A DNA stretch of 64,000 nucleotides from positions 1,736,001 to 1,800,000 of the forward strand of contig NZ_JARXVF010000001.1 in the NCBI RefSeq assembly GCF_029892515.1, in the 5' to 3' direction. A program made the position numbers and the translations under genes. How positions within the stretch are numbered: the stretch's first letter is position 1; the number at the start of each line of letters is the position of its first letter. Shown here one piece after another: positions 7,614 through 17,600 of this stretch. Below the pieces are notes generated by a model. That model had not been told where the DNA came from, searched no databases, and saw only the letters and a list, made by a program, of their open reading frames with translations. Source of the DNA: Pseudaminobacter soli (ex Li et al. 2025). GTDB lineage: Bacteria; Pseudomonadota; Alphaproteobacteria; Rhizobiales; Rhizobiaceae.

Positions 7614-8957
7614 ATGGCCGGTCTGATGGACGTCCCATTGCAGGGACACCACGATCACGTCTCACAAATCAGCACCATGGGGGATGTCGAGGAGATCATC
7701 CCCGCCAAGCGAAGGGTAGCGCTGGGCCTGCAACAGGCCCTCATCTCCAACGCCTGGCTCGACCCGATCTTCATCGCGGCGGTGGCGGGGTTCTCGGCCT
7801 CGCTGGCGACCAATCTGGTGACGGCGACGTTCCTTGCCGCCGGCGTCGTCACGGTGGTGCAGAGCACCAAGCTGGTGCGCCTGCCGGTGGTGCAGGGGCC
7901 GTCCTCGGCCTTCTCGCCGCTGGCGATCGGCTACTACAAGGCCGGCACCATCTCGGCGGCCAGCCTGGGGCTGATCATCGGCGCAATGCTGGTGTTCCTC
8001 GCTGCCGTTGGCGGCCAGCTGGCGCGCCTGCGCCGGCTGCTGTCGCCTGCCGTTTCGGGCACCATCATAACGCTCGTGGGGATCGCGCTGGCGGGCTTCA
8101 CCTTCCAGGAATTCTTCGGCGGGCCAGGTATGCCAACCTATGGCACCGGCTCCAGCCTGCTGCTTGCCTGCGTGACCACCTCTGCGGTGCTGACCTGCTC
8201 GGCGCTCGGCGGCAATCTGCGAATGTTCGGCTTCTTGATAGCACTTGTCATCGGCGATGCGCTGGCGCTGACGCTCGGCCTTCTGGATTTCTCCAGCGTG
8301 GGCGACGCGCCCTGGATCGCCTTCCCGAAGCTCCTGCCCTATGGCGCGCTGCAGTTCGACGCCGGCATCACGATCACCATGTGCATCGTCTTCCTCGTCG
8401 CCGTCGTGGAGGCGATGGGCATGTATGAGGCGACCGCCAGGCTGACCGGCGTCGAGCTCACCGACCGCCGCGTCAATATGGGCATCGCCGGCGAGGCGGG
8501 CGGCTCGATGCTGGCCGCACTCATCGGCGGCTTCGGCACGACCGCCTATGCGCAGAACCTCGGCGTGGTGAAGATGACTGGCGTCGCCAGCCGCCATGTG
8601 GTGCGGGTGGCCGGCATCATCTTTATCGTGCTCGCCTTCCTGCCCAAGGTGGCGGCGGTGCTGGTGGCTACCCCGGCTTCCGTCGTCGGCGGCCTGTTCC
8701 TGCCGGCCGCGGCAACCGTGATCATGACCGGCATCCAGCTCGCGAGCCAGGAGCGCGGCTCGGCGGTGAAGAACCTCGTCGCGCCGCTCGGCCTGATGGC
8801 CGGCCTCGGCATCCCGGCGCTGGCGAGCTCCTTCGCCGACAGCCTGCCGGCAATCGTCGCCGAGATGGCCGGACACTCCATCGTGGTCGGCGCGGTGGTG
8901 GTGATGCTGGCCGAGATCATCCTGGTGCGACTGCCGGATAGGCTCGCAACGCGCTGA
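7614..8957 (+). CDS. NCS2-family xanthine/uracil permease
   Basis: A 447-residue inner-membrane protein with about a dozen hydrophobic segments. It has the nucleobase-cation-symporter-2 features LPVVQGPSSAFSPLA in an early re-entrant helix and VVEAMGMYEATARLTG followed by GGFGTTAYAQNLGVVKMTGVAS in the substrate-binding region. GGAGGAGG lies before the ATG. The family imports xanthine, uric acid or uracil with protons. Coming 80 bases after the 8-oxoguanine deaminase gene on the same strand, it probably brings in the oxidised purine or handles its product. The start ATG is followed by a hydrophilic N-terminus rich in His. Confidence 0.9.
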   Translation: MAGLMDVPLQGHHDHVSQISTMGDVEEIIPAKRRVALGLQQALISNAWLDPIFIAAVAGFSASLATNLVTATFLAAGVVTVVQSTKLVRLPVVQGPSSAFSPLAIGYYKAGTISAASLGLIIGAMLVFLAAVGGQLARLRRLLSPAVSGTIITLVGIALAGFTFQEFFGGPGMPTYGTGSSLLLACVTTSAVLTCSALGGNLRMFGFLIALVIGDALALTLGLLDFSSVGDAPWIAFPKLLPYGALQFDAGITITMCIVFLVAVVEAMGMYEATARLTGVELTDRRVNMGIAGEAGGSMLAALIGGFGTTAYAQNLGVVKMTGVASRHVVRVAGIIFIVLAFLPKVAAVLVATPASVVGGLFLPAAATVIMTGIQLASQERGSAVKNLVAPLGLMAGLGIPALASSFADSLPAIVAEMAGHSIVVGAVVVMLAEIILVRLPDRLATR

Positions 8958-8972
8958 ATTGGGCTCTCGTGG

Positions 8973-9003
8973 CCGAGGCGGGGATCGTTTGTTCCCGCCT
9001 CGG
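8973..9003 (+). terminator. Hairpin after the NCS2 permease gene
   Basis: CCGAGGCGGG and CCCGCCTCGG form a perfect 10-bp stem 16 bases after the stop codon. The loop contains GTTTGTT and no U tract follows. It probably ends or protects the deaminase-permease transcript. Confidence 0.5.
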
Positions 9004-9155
9004 AGGCCCGCGTCCAGATTGTGAGGTTGCCGGCGACGCAACCGCCGGCGCTGTCGCGCGTTGAAGCGCTGTTCGGAACCGATTACGCTGACAATTCCGC
9101 ATTCTAGTATTTGGTCGGCGAAGGGATTGCGGGTTCCGCTCGGGATGCAGCGCGC

Positions 9156-10919
9156 ATGGCACAAGGTGACGTCAAGAACGGTACCGGATCGCCAAACGGC
9201 AGCCCCAGACTATTGTTTGCCGCCATGCGCGGATGGAGCTGGGGAGATTTCGGCAGCGACGCCATAGCCGGGCTGACGCTCGCCGCGATCGCCATTCCCG
9301 AGCAGATGGCGACCGCGCGCCTCGGCAATTTCTCGCCCGAGCTTGGCTTTTTGGCCTTCATCGCCGGCGCCGTGGCTTTTGCCATTTTCGGGGCCAGTCG
9401 CTACCTGTCGGCAGGCGGGGACTCGACGATCACGCCAATTTTTGCCGGCGGATTGGCACTGGTCGCGGCCTCGGCGTCGCCGCACTACGTGGCCCTTGCC
9501 GCAGCACTTGCACTGCTGGTGGGGCTTACCGTCTGCCTTGCCGGCATATTCCGCCTGGGATGGGTGGCCGATCTTTTGTCCGTGCCTGTCACCGCCGGCT
9601 TTCTCGCCGGTATTTCGGTCCACATCGTCATCTCGCAATTGCCCGACCTGCTCGGCCTGCCGCCGGGCAGCGGCAGCGTCTTCCAGCGCGTCGCCGCCAT
9701 CTGGGCCGAGTGGCCGCAGATCAATATTCCAAGCCTGGTGCTGGGGCTCGGCGTCTTCCTGCTGGTGATCATATGCGAGCGGATCAGCCCGCGCATTCCC
9801 GGCGCGCTGATCGCAATTGCGCTCGCGACGCTTGCGGTGGTGGCCTTCGGCCTCGAGCAGCACGGCGTCAAGGTTCTTGGCCCCCTGCCCGGCATGCACC
9901 CGGGCTTTGCCTTCAACACGCTGGTGCCGGACGACCTCAGGACGCTCGTCCCGCTGGCTCTGCTTATTTCGGTGGTGATCATGGTGCAGACCGCGGCCAC
10001 AACCCGCTCCTTCCCGCCGTCGGGCGACGAGAGCCCGGACGTCAACCGCGACTTCGTCGGTGTCGGCGCCGGTAATCTGCTCGCCGGCCTGGTCGGGGCG
10101 TACCCCGTCGACGCCAGCCCGCCGCGCACGGCGATCGTGGCCGCCACGGGCGGGCGCTCGCAAGTGGGCGGCCTGGTTGCCGCGGCGATCGTGCTGGTGC
10201 TTGCGCTGTTCGGCGGAACCTTGCTCACTCACGTGCCGCAAGCCGCGCTTGCGGGCATCCTGCTGTTCGTCGCCATGCGCATCCTGCGCTGGACGACCTT
10301 TGCCCAAACGCTGCGCGAGGCGCGCGGCGAGTTCGCCCTGATCGTCATCACCGCCCTGGCGATCATTGCCCTGCCGATTGAAGTCGGCGTCGCCATCGGC
10401 ATCGGCCTGTCGCTGCTCTACGGCTTGTGGGGCATGGCACAGGCGAGCGCCATCGAGCTCGAAAGGGTGCCCGGCACCTCGATCTGGTGGCCGCCGGCCG
10501 ACAAGCTGAAGGGTGAGCGCGTGCCGGGCGTGCTGGTGGTCGGCTTCCAGGCTCCGCTTTCCTTCGTCAATGCCGAGAAGTTCAAGCAGGGTTTTCGCGC
10601 ACTGGTGGACGCGCGCGCGGGCGAGTTGAAGCATGTGGTGCTGGAGGCAAGCAGCATCATCGCCATCGACTACACCGCCGCCGGCGTGCTCCAGGACATG
10701 ATCGGCTACTGCCGACAGCAAGGCGCCACGTTCTCCATCGCCCGGCTGGAATCGGTCAGGGCACAAGCGGCCCTTGAGCGCTTTGGCATCGCCAGTGACC
10801 TAGGCCCCGACAACATTTTCCGCAGCGTGGAAAACGCCATCGACACGCTGTCCAGTCAGCCATCCCCCTCCCCGCCAACGCACGCTCCGACAGGGCAAAA
10901 AAAGGAGTCTTCGTCATGA
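9156..10919 (+). CDS. SulP-family inorganic anion transporter with STAS domain
   Basis: A transporter of about 587 residues. The ATG at 9156 (MAQGDVKNG) is preferred; a TTG at 9111 in the same frame is possible. The N-terminal domain has the SulP core (DAIAGLTLAAIAIPEQMA, then LGFLAFIAGAVAFAIFGASRYLS) with 10-12 membrane segments. A cytosolic STAS domain occupies about the last 130 residues (GVLVVGFQAPLSFVNAEKF, then HVVLEASSIIAIDYTAAGVL). SulP proteins carry sulfate, bicarbonate or related anions, and the ion cannot be decided here. Its stop codon overlaps the start of a ParB-like gene (ATGA at 10916-10919), and AAGGAG inside its end is the ribosome-binding site for that gene, so the two are translationally coupled. 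Confidence 0.9.
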   Translation: MAQGDVKNGTGSPNGSPRLLFAAMRGWSWGDFGSDAIAGLTLAAIAIPEQMATARLGNFSPELGFLAFIAGAVAFAIFGASRYLSAGGDSTITPIFAGGLALVAASASPHYVALAAALALLVGLTVCLAGIFRLGWVADLLSVPVTAGFLAGISVHIVISQLPDLLGLPPGSGSVFQRVAAIWAEWPQINIPSLVLGLGVFLLVIICERISPRIPGALIAIALATLAVVAFGLEQHGVKVLGPLPGMHPGFAFNTLVPDDLRTLVPLALLISVVIMVQTAATTRSFPPSGDESPDVNRDFVGVGAGNLLAGLVGAYPVDASPPRTAIVAATGGRSQVGGLVAAAIVLVLALFGGTLLTHVPQAALAGILLFVAMRILRWTTFAQTLREARGEFALIVITALAIIALPIEVGVAIGIGLSLLYGLWGMAQASAIELERVPGTSIWWPPADKLKGERVPGVLVVGFQAPLSFVNAEKFKQGFRALVDARAGELKHVVLEASSIIAIDYTAAGVLQDMIGYCRQQGATFSIARLESVRAQAALERFGIASDLGPDNIFRSVENAIDTLSSQPSPSPPTHAPTGQKKESSS

Positions 10920-11536
10920 CAGTCGAGATGAAACCTATGGTGACGCCCGTCCCGGTGGAGGAGCTGCGTCCGACACAGATGACCGTCGGCTATCGGGAAG
11001 TGGAATTGAAGCGTCGTGAGATACGCAACCTGACTGACAAGAAGGCCGGCTCATTCCTTGGCCACCACTTCATTCCAGCCGTGGTTGGCCCCAAGGGACG
11101 CTACCACATCGTCGACCACCACCACCTCGCCCGCGCGCTCCATGAAGAGGGCATCAAGGACATTTTGATAACGGTGATCGCCGATCTGTCCGCGCTCAAG
11201 AAGGAGCCCTTCATGGTCTTCATGGACAACCGGGCCTGGCTGCATACCTTCGATGCAGCGGGCAAAAAGCGAGACTACTCGGACCTGCCCAAAATGGTGA
11301 AGGACCTGGCCGACGATCCCTATCGCAGCCTCGCGGGCGAGGTGCGGCGGCAGGGCGGCTATGCCAAGAACAACGTGCCTTTCAGCGAGTTCATGTGGGC
11401 CGACTATTTCCGGCACATCATTCCGGCCAGTGAGGCCGAGCACGATTTCGACAAGGCCATGAAACAGGCGCTCAAGCTCGCCAAAGCCGAGGAGGCCAAC
11501 TTCCTGCCCGGCTGGTGCGGACCGCAAGAGGACTAG
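10916..11536 (+). CDS. ParB-like nuclease-domain protein (ParBc_2 type)
   Basis: A 206-residue soluble protein resembling the small ParB/Srx-fold family (ParBc_2). Visible blocks are VPVEELRPTQMTVG, where ParB proteins begin, KAGSFLGHHFIPAVVGPKGRYHIVDHHHLARAL, which corresponds to the ParB 'GxxRxxA' region but with a His-rich DHHH motif (about residues 62-65), and a C-terminal KNNVPFSEFMWADYFR. There is no helix-turn-helix or CTPase-type partition domain, so it is not a chromosome-partition ParB. It overlaps the SulP gene by 4 bases (ATGA), which implies a shared job, but none is known to me. A metal- or nucleotide-binding regulator of the transporter would be one guess. Confidence 0.75.
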   Translation: MTVEMKPMVTPVPVEELRPTQMTVGYREVELKRREIRNLTDKKAGSFLGHHFIPAVVGPKGRYHIVDHHHLARALHEEGIKDILITVIADLSALKKEPFMVFMDNRAWLHTFDAAGKKRDYSDLPKMVKDLADDPYRSLAGEVRRQGGYAKNNVPFSEFMWADYFRHIIPASEAEHDFDKAMKQALKLAKAEEANFLPGWCGPQED

Positions 11537-11549
11537 GGCTGGTGTTGAG

Positions 11550-11572
11550 GCCCGCCTGGGGTCGAGGCGGGC
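11550..11572 (+). terminator. Probable terminator of the SulP-ParB-like operon
   Basis: GCCCGCCT and AGGCGGGC pair over a 7-base loop 13 bases after the stop codon. A loose T-rich stretch (CTCTTGTTTT) follows about ten bases later. Confidence 0.55.
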
Positions 11573-11593
11573 TCTCTAAACTCTTGTTTTAGC

Positions 11594-11656
11594 GCATGAT
11601 CTTTTCCGAAAAGTCTGCAACTTTTCGCTGCGCGGACCTTCGGTTCGGGATCATGC
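11594..11656. repeat. REP-like palindrome, unit 1
   Basis: This block begins GCATGATC and ends GATCATGC, with CCGAAAAGT and ACTTTTCG in the inner arms. It is the first of two adjacent units between convergent genes. The same core recurs at 34379-34429 and 58530-58574. Confidence 0.75.
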
Positions 11657-11668
11657 CCTTGTCTTATC

Positions 11669-11712
11669 GCATGATCTTTTTCCGAAAAGTCTGCAACTTT
11701 TTGGGATCATGC
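11669..11712. repeat. REP-like palindrome, unit 2
   Basis: This is a shorter version of the preceding unit: GCATGATC at one end, GATCATGC at the other, CCGAAAAGT and ACTTTTTGG inside. It ends one base before the stop codon of the CAP-domain gene. It could serve as a bidirectional terminator for the convergent genes. Confidence 0.75.
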
Positions 11713-11713
11713 T

Positions 11714-12184
11714 TTAGCGCCCCATCACCAGCGCCCAATATTTGCGGTCGCTGCCATTGCCTTCGCGGACGTAGGCCAGGCCGTATTTGCTGAAGCGCGG
11801 GTCGAGCATGTTGCGCCGGTGGCCGGGCGAGTTCATCCACATGGAGAACAGCTTGCCCATGTCCATCTGCCCCTGGGCGATGTTTTCGGCGGCAGCACCC
11901 TGAACGCCGTTGTTCCTCATGCGCGAGGCAAAATCCTTGCCCCATCCGGTGGTGTGCGACATGCGCCCGGCACTGGCCATGTAACCGGCCTGCTGCAGGG
12001 CCGCCTTTTCAAGCGTCGTGTCGGCAGTCATCCGGGTCAGCCCGTTGCTCTTTCGAATATCGGCAAGATAGCCGTCGGCCGAGGCCGAAGCCCCTGCCCC
12101 CTGGCCCGGCACCTTTGCGGTCTGGCATGCAGCAAGCATCAACACGGCGCAGAGCGCTGCGCCCTTGAGAAATCCCTTGGTCAC
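11714..12184 (-). CDS. CAP/SCP-domain lipoprotein
   Basis: A 156-residue exported protein. The GTG at 12184 (V/MTKGFLKGAAL) is preferred because AAGGGTGG lies before it; a GTG eight codons upstream is the alternative. A lipoprotein signal ends in MLAAC. The rest is a bacterial CAP domain: LEKAALQQAGYMASAGRMSHTT carries the His of the cavity, and AENIAQGQMDMG then SPGHRRNMLDPRFSKYGLAYV are the classic SCP blocks. Such proteins are found in the periplasm or outer membrane, and their activity in bacteria is mostly unknown. It stands alone, convergent with the ParB-like gene. Confidence 0.87.
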   Translation of the reverse strand: MTKGFLKGAALCAVLMLAACQTAKVPGQGAGASASADGYLADIRKSNGLTRMTADTTLEKAALQQAGYMASAGRMSHTTGWGKDFASRMRNNGVQGAAAENIAQGQMDMGKLFSMWMNSPGHRRNMLDPRFSKYGLAYVREGNGSDRKYWALVMGR

Positions 12185-12430
12185 GTTCGATCGTCCACCC
12201 TTGATCACTGTAAACTCACGCCCGGCGGGGCCGGATGAGAGCCATATATCGCGGCCGTGTGGCTGCCAATCGCGTCAAGAATATGCCCGGCCACCCAAGC
12301 AAGGCGTCTTTCGAACGGTTGAAGATCGGGGCGAAGATGCTAACCTCTTCGGCAACTTCGATTTTCGTCCGACGCAGCGCGCCTTCGAAACTCTCGGCTG
12401 GCGTTTCAAACGTCGAATGTCGATGGGGGA

Positions 12431-13588
12431 ATGATGCAGGGCAGTGCGGGTTTCCGGCCGAGGCGTTTCTCGCACCGCGCTGCGCATGACCAGCGAAAGC
12501 CGCTCGACGCGGTCCGCGCGTGGCAACTCATCGTCGCACTCGGCCTTTGTGCCCTGATTGCAGGCTGCCAGAGGCAGGAGGAAACACCCGAGCCCTTGCC
12601 GTTGATGGTTCGCGCGCAGAAGGTCGAGATTGCCGACTATGCGCCCACGGCCTCGCTAACTGGGGTGATCGCGGCACAGACGCTGGACAATTTGTCCTTC
12701 CGGGTCGGCGGGCGCGTCGCCCAGCGTATGGCCGATGTCGGCCAGCACGTGACCAAGGGCACGGTGCTGGCGAAGCTCGATCCGCAGACACAACACTCGG
12801 ACCTGATTGCGGCGCAAGCCAATCTCGATGCCGCGCAAGCGGAATTGCGCCAGGTAAGTGCTGCATTCGCCCGTCAAAAGACGCTGCTGGGCCAGGGCTT
12901 CACGACGCGACGCGACTACGACCAGGCCGATCAAACGATGCGCACGGCGCAGGCCTCGGTTCAGACCGCACAAAGCCAGGTTGCCAACGCCAAGGAAAAC
13001 CTCTCCTTCACCGAGCTGCGCGCAGGCGTATCCGGCGTCATCACGGCCAGGGATGTCGAGACCGGACAGGTGGTGCAGGCGGCGCAAACCGTGTTCACCA
13101 TCGCCCAGGACGGCGACCGCGACGCGGTCTTCAACGTTCAGGAGACGCTGGTGGCCAACACGCCCGCAGCACCCCCGGTGACGATCACGCTGCTCGCCAA
13201 CCCGCAGGTCAAGGCGCAAGGCAAAGTCCGCGAGGTTTCGCCGGTGATCGACCCGGCCACCGCCTCGGTCCGGATCAAGGTCGCCATCCCCAACACGCCG
13301 GCCGCCATGCCGCTGGGCGCTTCGGTGACCGGTACGATCACCACCCAGCCGCGTAAGGCCATCATCCTGCCCTGGCAGACGCTGACGGCAAACGACGGCA
13401 AGCCGGCCGTCTGGATCATCGATCCGGAAACGCGCCGCGTTTCGATGACGCCGGTCGAGGTGCTGGCCTATGATTCAGGCATCGTCGTCATCGACAGGGG
13501 GCTGGCGTCGGGGGACATCGTGGTCACCGCGGGCGGGCAGTTGCTGCATCCGGGACAAGCCGTCGAAGTCGCGGAGAACGCCAAATGA
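12431..13588 (+). CDS. RND efflux periplasmic adaptor (MFP), first of two
   Basis: A 385-residue membrane-fusion protein. A lipoprotein signal (LIVALGLCALIAGCQ) follows an unusually long basic N-region of over 30 residues; no better start lies between. The barrel-sandwich and hairpin are visible: LSFRVGGRVAQRMADVGQHVTKG then VLAKLDPQ, a helical hairpin at about residues 110-190, and the second lipoyl half FTELRAGVSGVITARDVETGQVV. It would bridge the RND pump encoded two genes downstream to an outer-membrane channel. The stop codon overlaps the next start (ATGA at 13585-13588). No outer-membrane factor gene is adjacent, so the pump probably uses one encoded elsewhere. Confidence 0.9.
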   Translation: MMQGSAGFRPRRFSHRAAHDQRKPLDAVRAWQLIVALGLCALIAGCQRQEETPEPLPLMVRAQKVEIADYAPTASLTGVIAAQTLDNLSFRVGGRVAQRMADVGQHVTKGTVLAKLDPQTQHSDLIAAQANLDAAQAELRQVSAAFARQKTLLGQGFTTRRDYDQADQTMRTAQASVQTAQSQVANAKENLSFTELRAGVSGVITARDVETGQVVQAAQTVFTIAQDGDRDAVFNVQETLVANTPAAPPVTITLLANPQVKAQGKVREVSPVIDPATASVRIKVAIPNTPAAMPLGASVTGTITTQPRKAIILPWQTLTANDGKPAVWIIDPETRRVSMTPVEVLAYDSGIVVIDRGLASGDIVVTAGGQLLHPGQAVEVAENAK

Positions 13589-14661
13589 ACCGGCCCGCAC
13601 GCACGATCCCCCTGCTGGCGCTGCTTGCCCTTGCCGCCTGTTCGGGCGAGCCGGAGCAGGCGCCGGAAATCATCCGCCCGGTTCTTTCGACGGTAATCCA
13701 GCCGCGCACGAAGCAGGTGCAGGGCTTTGCCGGCACGATCCAGCCGCAGGTGAGCGCGGACCTTGCCTTTCGCATCCTGGGCCGGGTGGTGTCCCGGCCG
13801 GTGAATGTCGGCGACCTCGTCAAGAAGGGCCAGACGGTCGCGGCACTCGATCCCGTCGCGCTGGAGCTTTCCTTGCAGGCGGCGCGCGCCGATCTCTCCA
13901 GCGCCGAAGCGCAGTTCGCCAATGCCAGTGGCAGCGAGGAACGGCAGCGCGCGCTGCTGGCCAGCGGCAACACTCCGCAGGCCGCCTATGACGCGGCAAA
14001 GCAGGGGCGCGACTCCGCACGGGCCAATCTCGAACGCTCCCGCGCCGCTCTCGTCAAAGCCGAGGAAGAGCTCGGCTACGCCCGGCTGTTCTCGGATTTC
14101 GACGGCATCGTCACGGCGACCGGCGCGGAAGTCGGCCAGACCGTCTCGCCGGGGCAGATGGTGGTCACCGTCGCCCGCTCGGACATCCGCGAAGCGGTGT
14201 TCGACGTGCCCGAAGACGTCGCGGCCAGCCTGAACGTCGGCGCTCCGTTCGAGGTGGTGCTGCAATCACAGCCTTCAATCAGAGCCCAAGGCAAGATCCG
14301 CGAGATCGCCCCGCAGGCCGAGAGCGCCACCAGGACGCGGCGCGTGCGGCTGACGCTGACCAACCCGCCGCCCGCCTTCCGGCTCGGCGCGACGATGACG
14401 GCGCGCAGGGTGGCGGATGTGCCGCCTTCCATCGTGCTGCCGCTCACCGCCTTGCTCGAAAGGGACGGCCAGACCTCGGTCTGGGTGGTCGACCCGCGTG
14501 CCTCGACGGTTTCGCTGCACGAGGTCAAGGTCGGCGCGCGCAGCGACGGCACTTTCACCGTGGCAGGCGGGCTGGAACCCGGAACGCGCGTGGTGACGGC
14601 TGGCGTCAACAGCCTGACCGACGGGCAGAAGGTGAAGATCCCGGAAGGAGGTTCGCAGTGA
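13585..14661 (+). CDS. RND efflux periplasmic adaptor (MFP), second of two
   Basis: A 358-residue lipoprotein (LLALLALAACSG) of the same family as the preceding gene but clearly diverged. The N-terminal lipoyl half is LAFRILGRVVSRPVNVGDLVKKG, the helical hairpin covers roughly residues 95-150, and the C-terminal beta domain ends VVTAGVNSLTDGQKVKIPEGG. It overlaps the first adaptor gene by 4 bases and the RND gene by 4 bases (GTGA at 14658-14661). Paired adaptors suggest a mixed adaptor ring. AAGGAGG near its 3' end is the ribosome-binding site for the pump gene. Confidence 0.9.
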   Translation: MNRPARTIPLLALLALAACSGEPEQAPEIIRPVLSTVIQPRTKQVQGFAGTIQPQVSADLAFRILGRVVSRPVNVGDLVKKGQTVAALDPVALELSLQAARADLSSAEAQFANASGSEERQRALLASGNTPQAAYDAAKQGRDSARANLERSRAALVKAEEELGYARLFSDFDGIVTATGAEVGQTVSPGQMVVTVARSDIREAVFDVPEDVAASLNVGAPFEVVLQSQPSIRAQGKIREIAPQAESATRTRRVRLTLTNPPPAFRLGATMTARRVADVPPSIVLPLTALLERDGQTSVWVVDPRASTVSLHEVKVGARSDGTFTVAGGLEPGTRVVTAGVNSLTDGQKVKIPEGGSQ

Positions 14662-17600
14662 AGGGGTTCAACCTCTCCGACTGGGCGCTCAGCCACCGCT
14701 CGCTGGTCTGGTACTTCATGCTGATTTTCCTGGTGGCCGGCGTCTTTTCCTATCTGCATCTGGGCCGCGAGGAAGATCCCAACTTCACCATCAAGACCAT
14801 GATCATCCAAGCCAACTGGCCGGGTGCCTCGGTCGAGGAGACGATCAACCAGGTCACCGATCGCATCGAGAAAAAGCTGGAGGAGCTCGACAGCCTCGAC
14901 TACACGCGCAGCATAACCACCGCCGGCCAGACCATCGTTTTCGTGAACCTCAAGCCCACCACCAAGGCCCGCCTCGTCGAGCCGACCTGGGTCGAGGTTC
15001 GCAACATGATGAATGACATCCGCAGCACCTTCCCCGAGGGTGTGCAGGGGCCGTTCTTCAACGATCGCTTCGGCGACGTGTTCGGCAACATCTACGCCTT
15101 CACCTCAGACGGGCTGACGTTGCGCCAGCTGCGCGACTATGTGGAGCTGGTGCGCTCGCGCGTGCTGACCGTGCCCGACGCAGGTAAGGTCGAGCTGATC
15201 GGCGCTCAGGACGAGGCGATCTATCTCGAATTCTCCACGCGCGAGATTGCAGCACTGGGGCTCGACCAGCAGGCGATCATCCAGAGCCTGCGGGCGCAGA
15301 ACGCCATCACGCCGTCCGGCGTCGTCCAGGCCGGGCCCGAACGCGTCAGCGTGCGCGTCACCGGCCAGTTCACCTCGGAAGAAAGCCTCAAGCAGATCAA
15401 TCTGCGCGTGAATGACCGCTTCTTTCGCCTGACCGACGTGGCGACCGTAGTGCGCGGCTATGTCGATCCGCCGACCTCGCTTTTCAGGGTCAACGGCCAG
15501 GACGCCATCGGCCTTGCGATCGGCATGAAGCCAAATGCCAACCTGCTCGACTTCGGTCAGGCGCTGCGCAACGAGATGCAGAAGGTGACCGCGGAGCTTC
15601 CCATCGGCGTCGGCATCCATCTGGTCGCCGACCAGCCGGTGATCGTGAAGGAGGCGGTGTCGGGCTTCACCCGCGCTCTGTTCGAGGCGGTGATCATCGT
15701 GCTGCTCGTCAGCTTCGTCAGCCTGGGCCTGCGCGCCGGACTCGTGGTGGCGCTGTCGATCCCACTGGTGCTGGCAATCACTTTCGTGGTCATGGCCTAT
15801 CTCGGCATCTCGCTGCAGCGCATCTCGCTCGGCGCGTTGATCATCGCGCTCGGTCTCTTGGTCGACGACGCGATGATCGCGGTGGAGATGATGGTGGCGC
15901 GGCTGGAGGTGGGCGATTCACTGCGCAAGGCCGCCACCTTCGTCTACACCTCGACCGCCTTTCCGATGCTGACCGGAACGCTGGTGACAGTCGCGGGCTT
16001 CATCCCGATCGGGCTCAACAACAGCTCGGCCGGCGAATACACCTTCACCCTTTTCGTCGTCATCGCCGTGTCGCTTCTAGTGTCGTGGATCGTGGCGGTG
16101 CTGTTCGCGCCGTTGCTGGGCGTCACCATCCTGCCGGCCGCGATGAAGCAGAAACATGAAGGGCAAGGCCGCTTCGCCCGTGGCTTTTCGCGCATCCTGC
16201 GCGCCTCGGTGCGCCGCCACTGGGTCACCATCGGCGCCACCATCCTGTTGTTTGCGCTTTCGCTCGCCGGTTTCCGCTTCATCCAGCAGCAGTTCTTCCC
16301 GCCCTCGGACCGCCCCGAACTGATCGTCGACTGGAACCTGCCGCAGAATAGCTCGATTGCCGAGACGACCGCCGAGATCGAACGCTTCGAGAAGCTGGCG
16401 CTGGCGGGCAATCCGGACCTCACCAGCTGGAGCTCCTATATCGGCCAGGGTGCGGTGCGCTTCGTGCTGGCCTTCGACGTGCAGCCGGCCAATCCCTATT
16501 TTGGCCAGATCGTCATCGTGCCGAAGGACGTGGAGGCACGCGATCGGGTCAAGGCCTCGATCGAAAAGACACTGCGCGAGCAGTTCGTCGGTACCGACAC
16601 CTATGTGAAGCTGCTGGAACTCGGACCGCCCGTGGGCCGGCCGGTGCAGTACCGGATCAGCGGCCCCGACATCCAGACGCTGCGCGCCTTTGCCATGGAG
16701 TTCGCCGGCGTCATCGCCCAGAACCGCAGCCTCACCTCGCCGACCTATGACTGGAACGAACCGGGCCGCGTGCTCAAGGTGGATGTGCTGCAGGACAAGG
16801 CGCGCCAACTCGGCATCACCTCGCAGGACATCGCCAGCTCGCTGAACAGCGTGGTCGGCGGCACCACCGTCACCCAGGTGCGCGATGCGACCTACCTCGT
16901 CAACGTCATCGGCCGATCGCGCGAGGCCGAGCGCGGCTCGATCGAGACGCTGCAGAGTCTGCAGATCCCGACCGGAAAGGGCGAGCCGATCCCGCTCGCG
17001 GCGGTGGCGAACTTCCACTACGACCAGGAGCAGCCGACGATCATTCGCCGCAGCCGCATCCCAACCATCACCGTCAAGGCCGGCATCGTAGGCAACGCCC
17101 AGCCGGCAACGGTGGTCAAGCAGCTGGAACCGGCCGTGAAGGCCTTCACCGACAAGCTGCCCGACGGCTATGGCGTGGCGATCGCCGGCACGGTGGAGGA
17201 AAGCAACAACAGCCAGGCGCCGATTGCGGCGGTGGTGCCGCTGATGCTGTTCATCATGGTGACGATCCTGATGGTCCAGCTGCAGAGCTTCCAGCGGCTG
17301 TTCATGGTGGTCGCGGTGGCGCCGCTCGGACTGATCGGCGTCGTTGCCGCCCTGGTGCCCAGCGGCGCGCCTCTCGGCTTCGTTGCCATTCTCGGTGTTC
17401 TGGCGCTGATCGGCATTCTCATTCGCAACTCGGTGATCCTGATCGTGCAGATCGAGGAGCTGGTCGCGGAAGGCACCGATCGCTGGTCGGCGGTGATCGA
17501 GGCGAGCGAGCACCGCATGCGCCCGATCGCGCTGACCGCGGCAGCGGCAAGCCTGGCGCTGATCCCGATCGCCCGCGAGGTGTTCTGGGGGCCGATGGCC

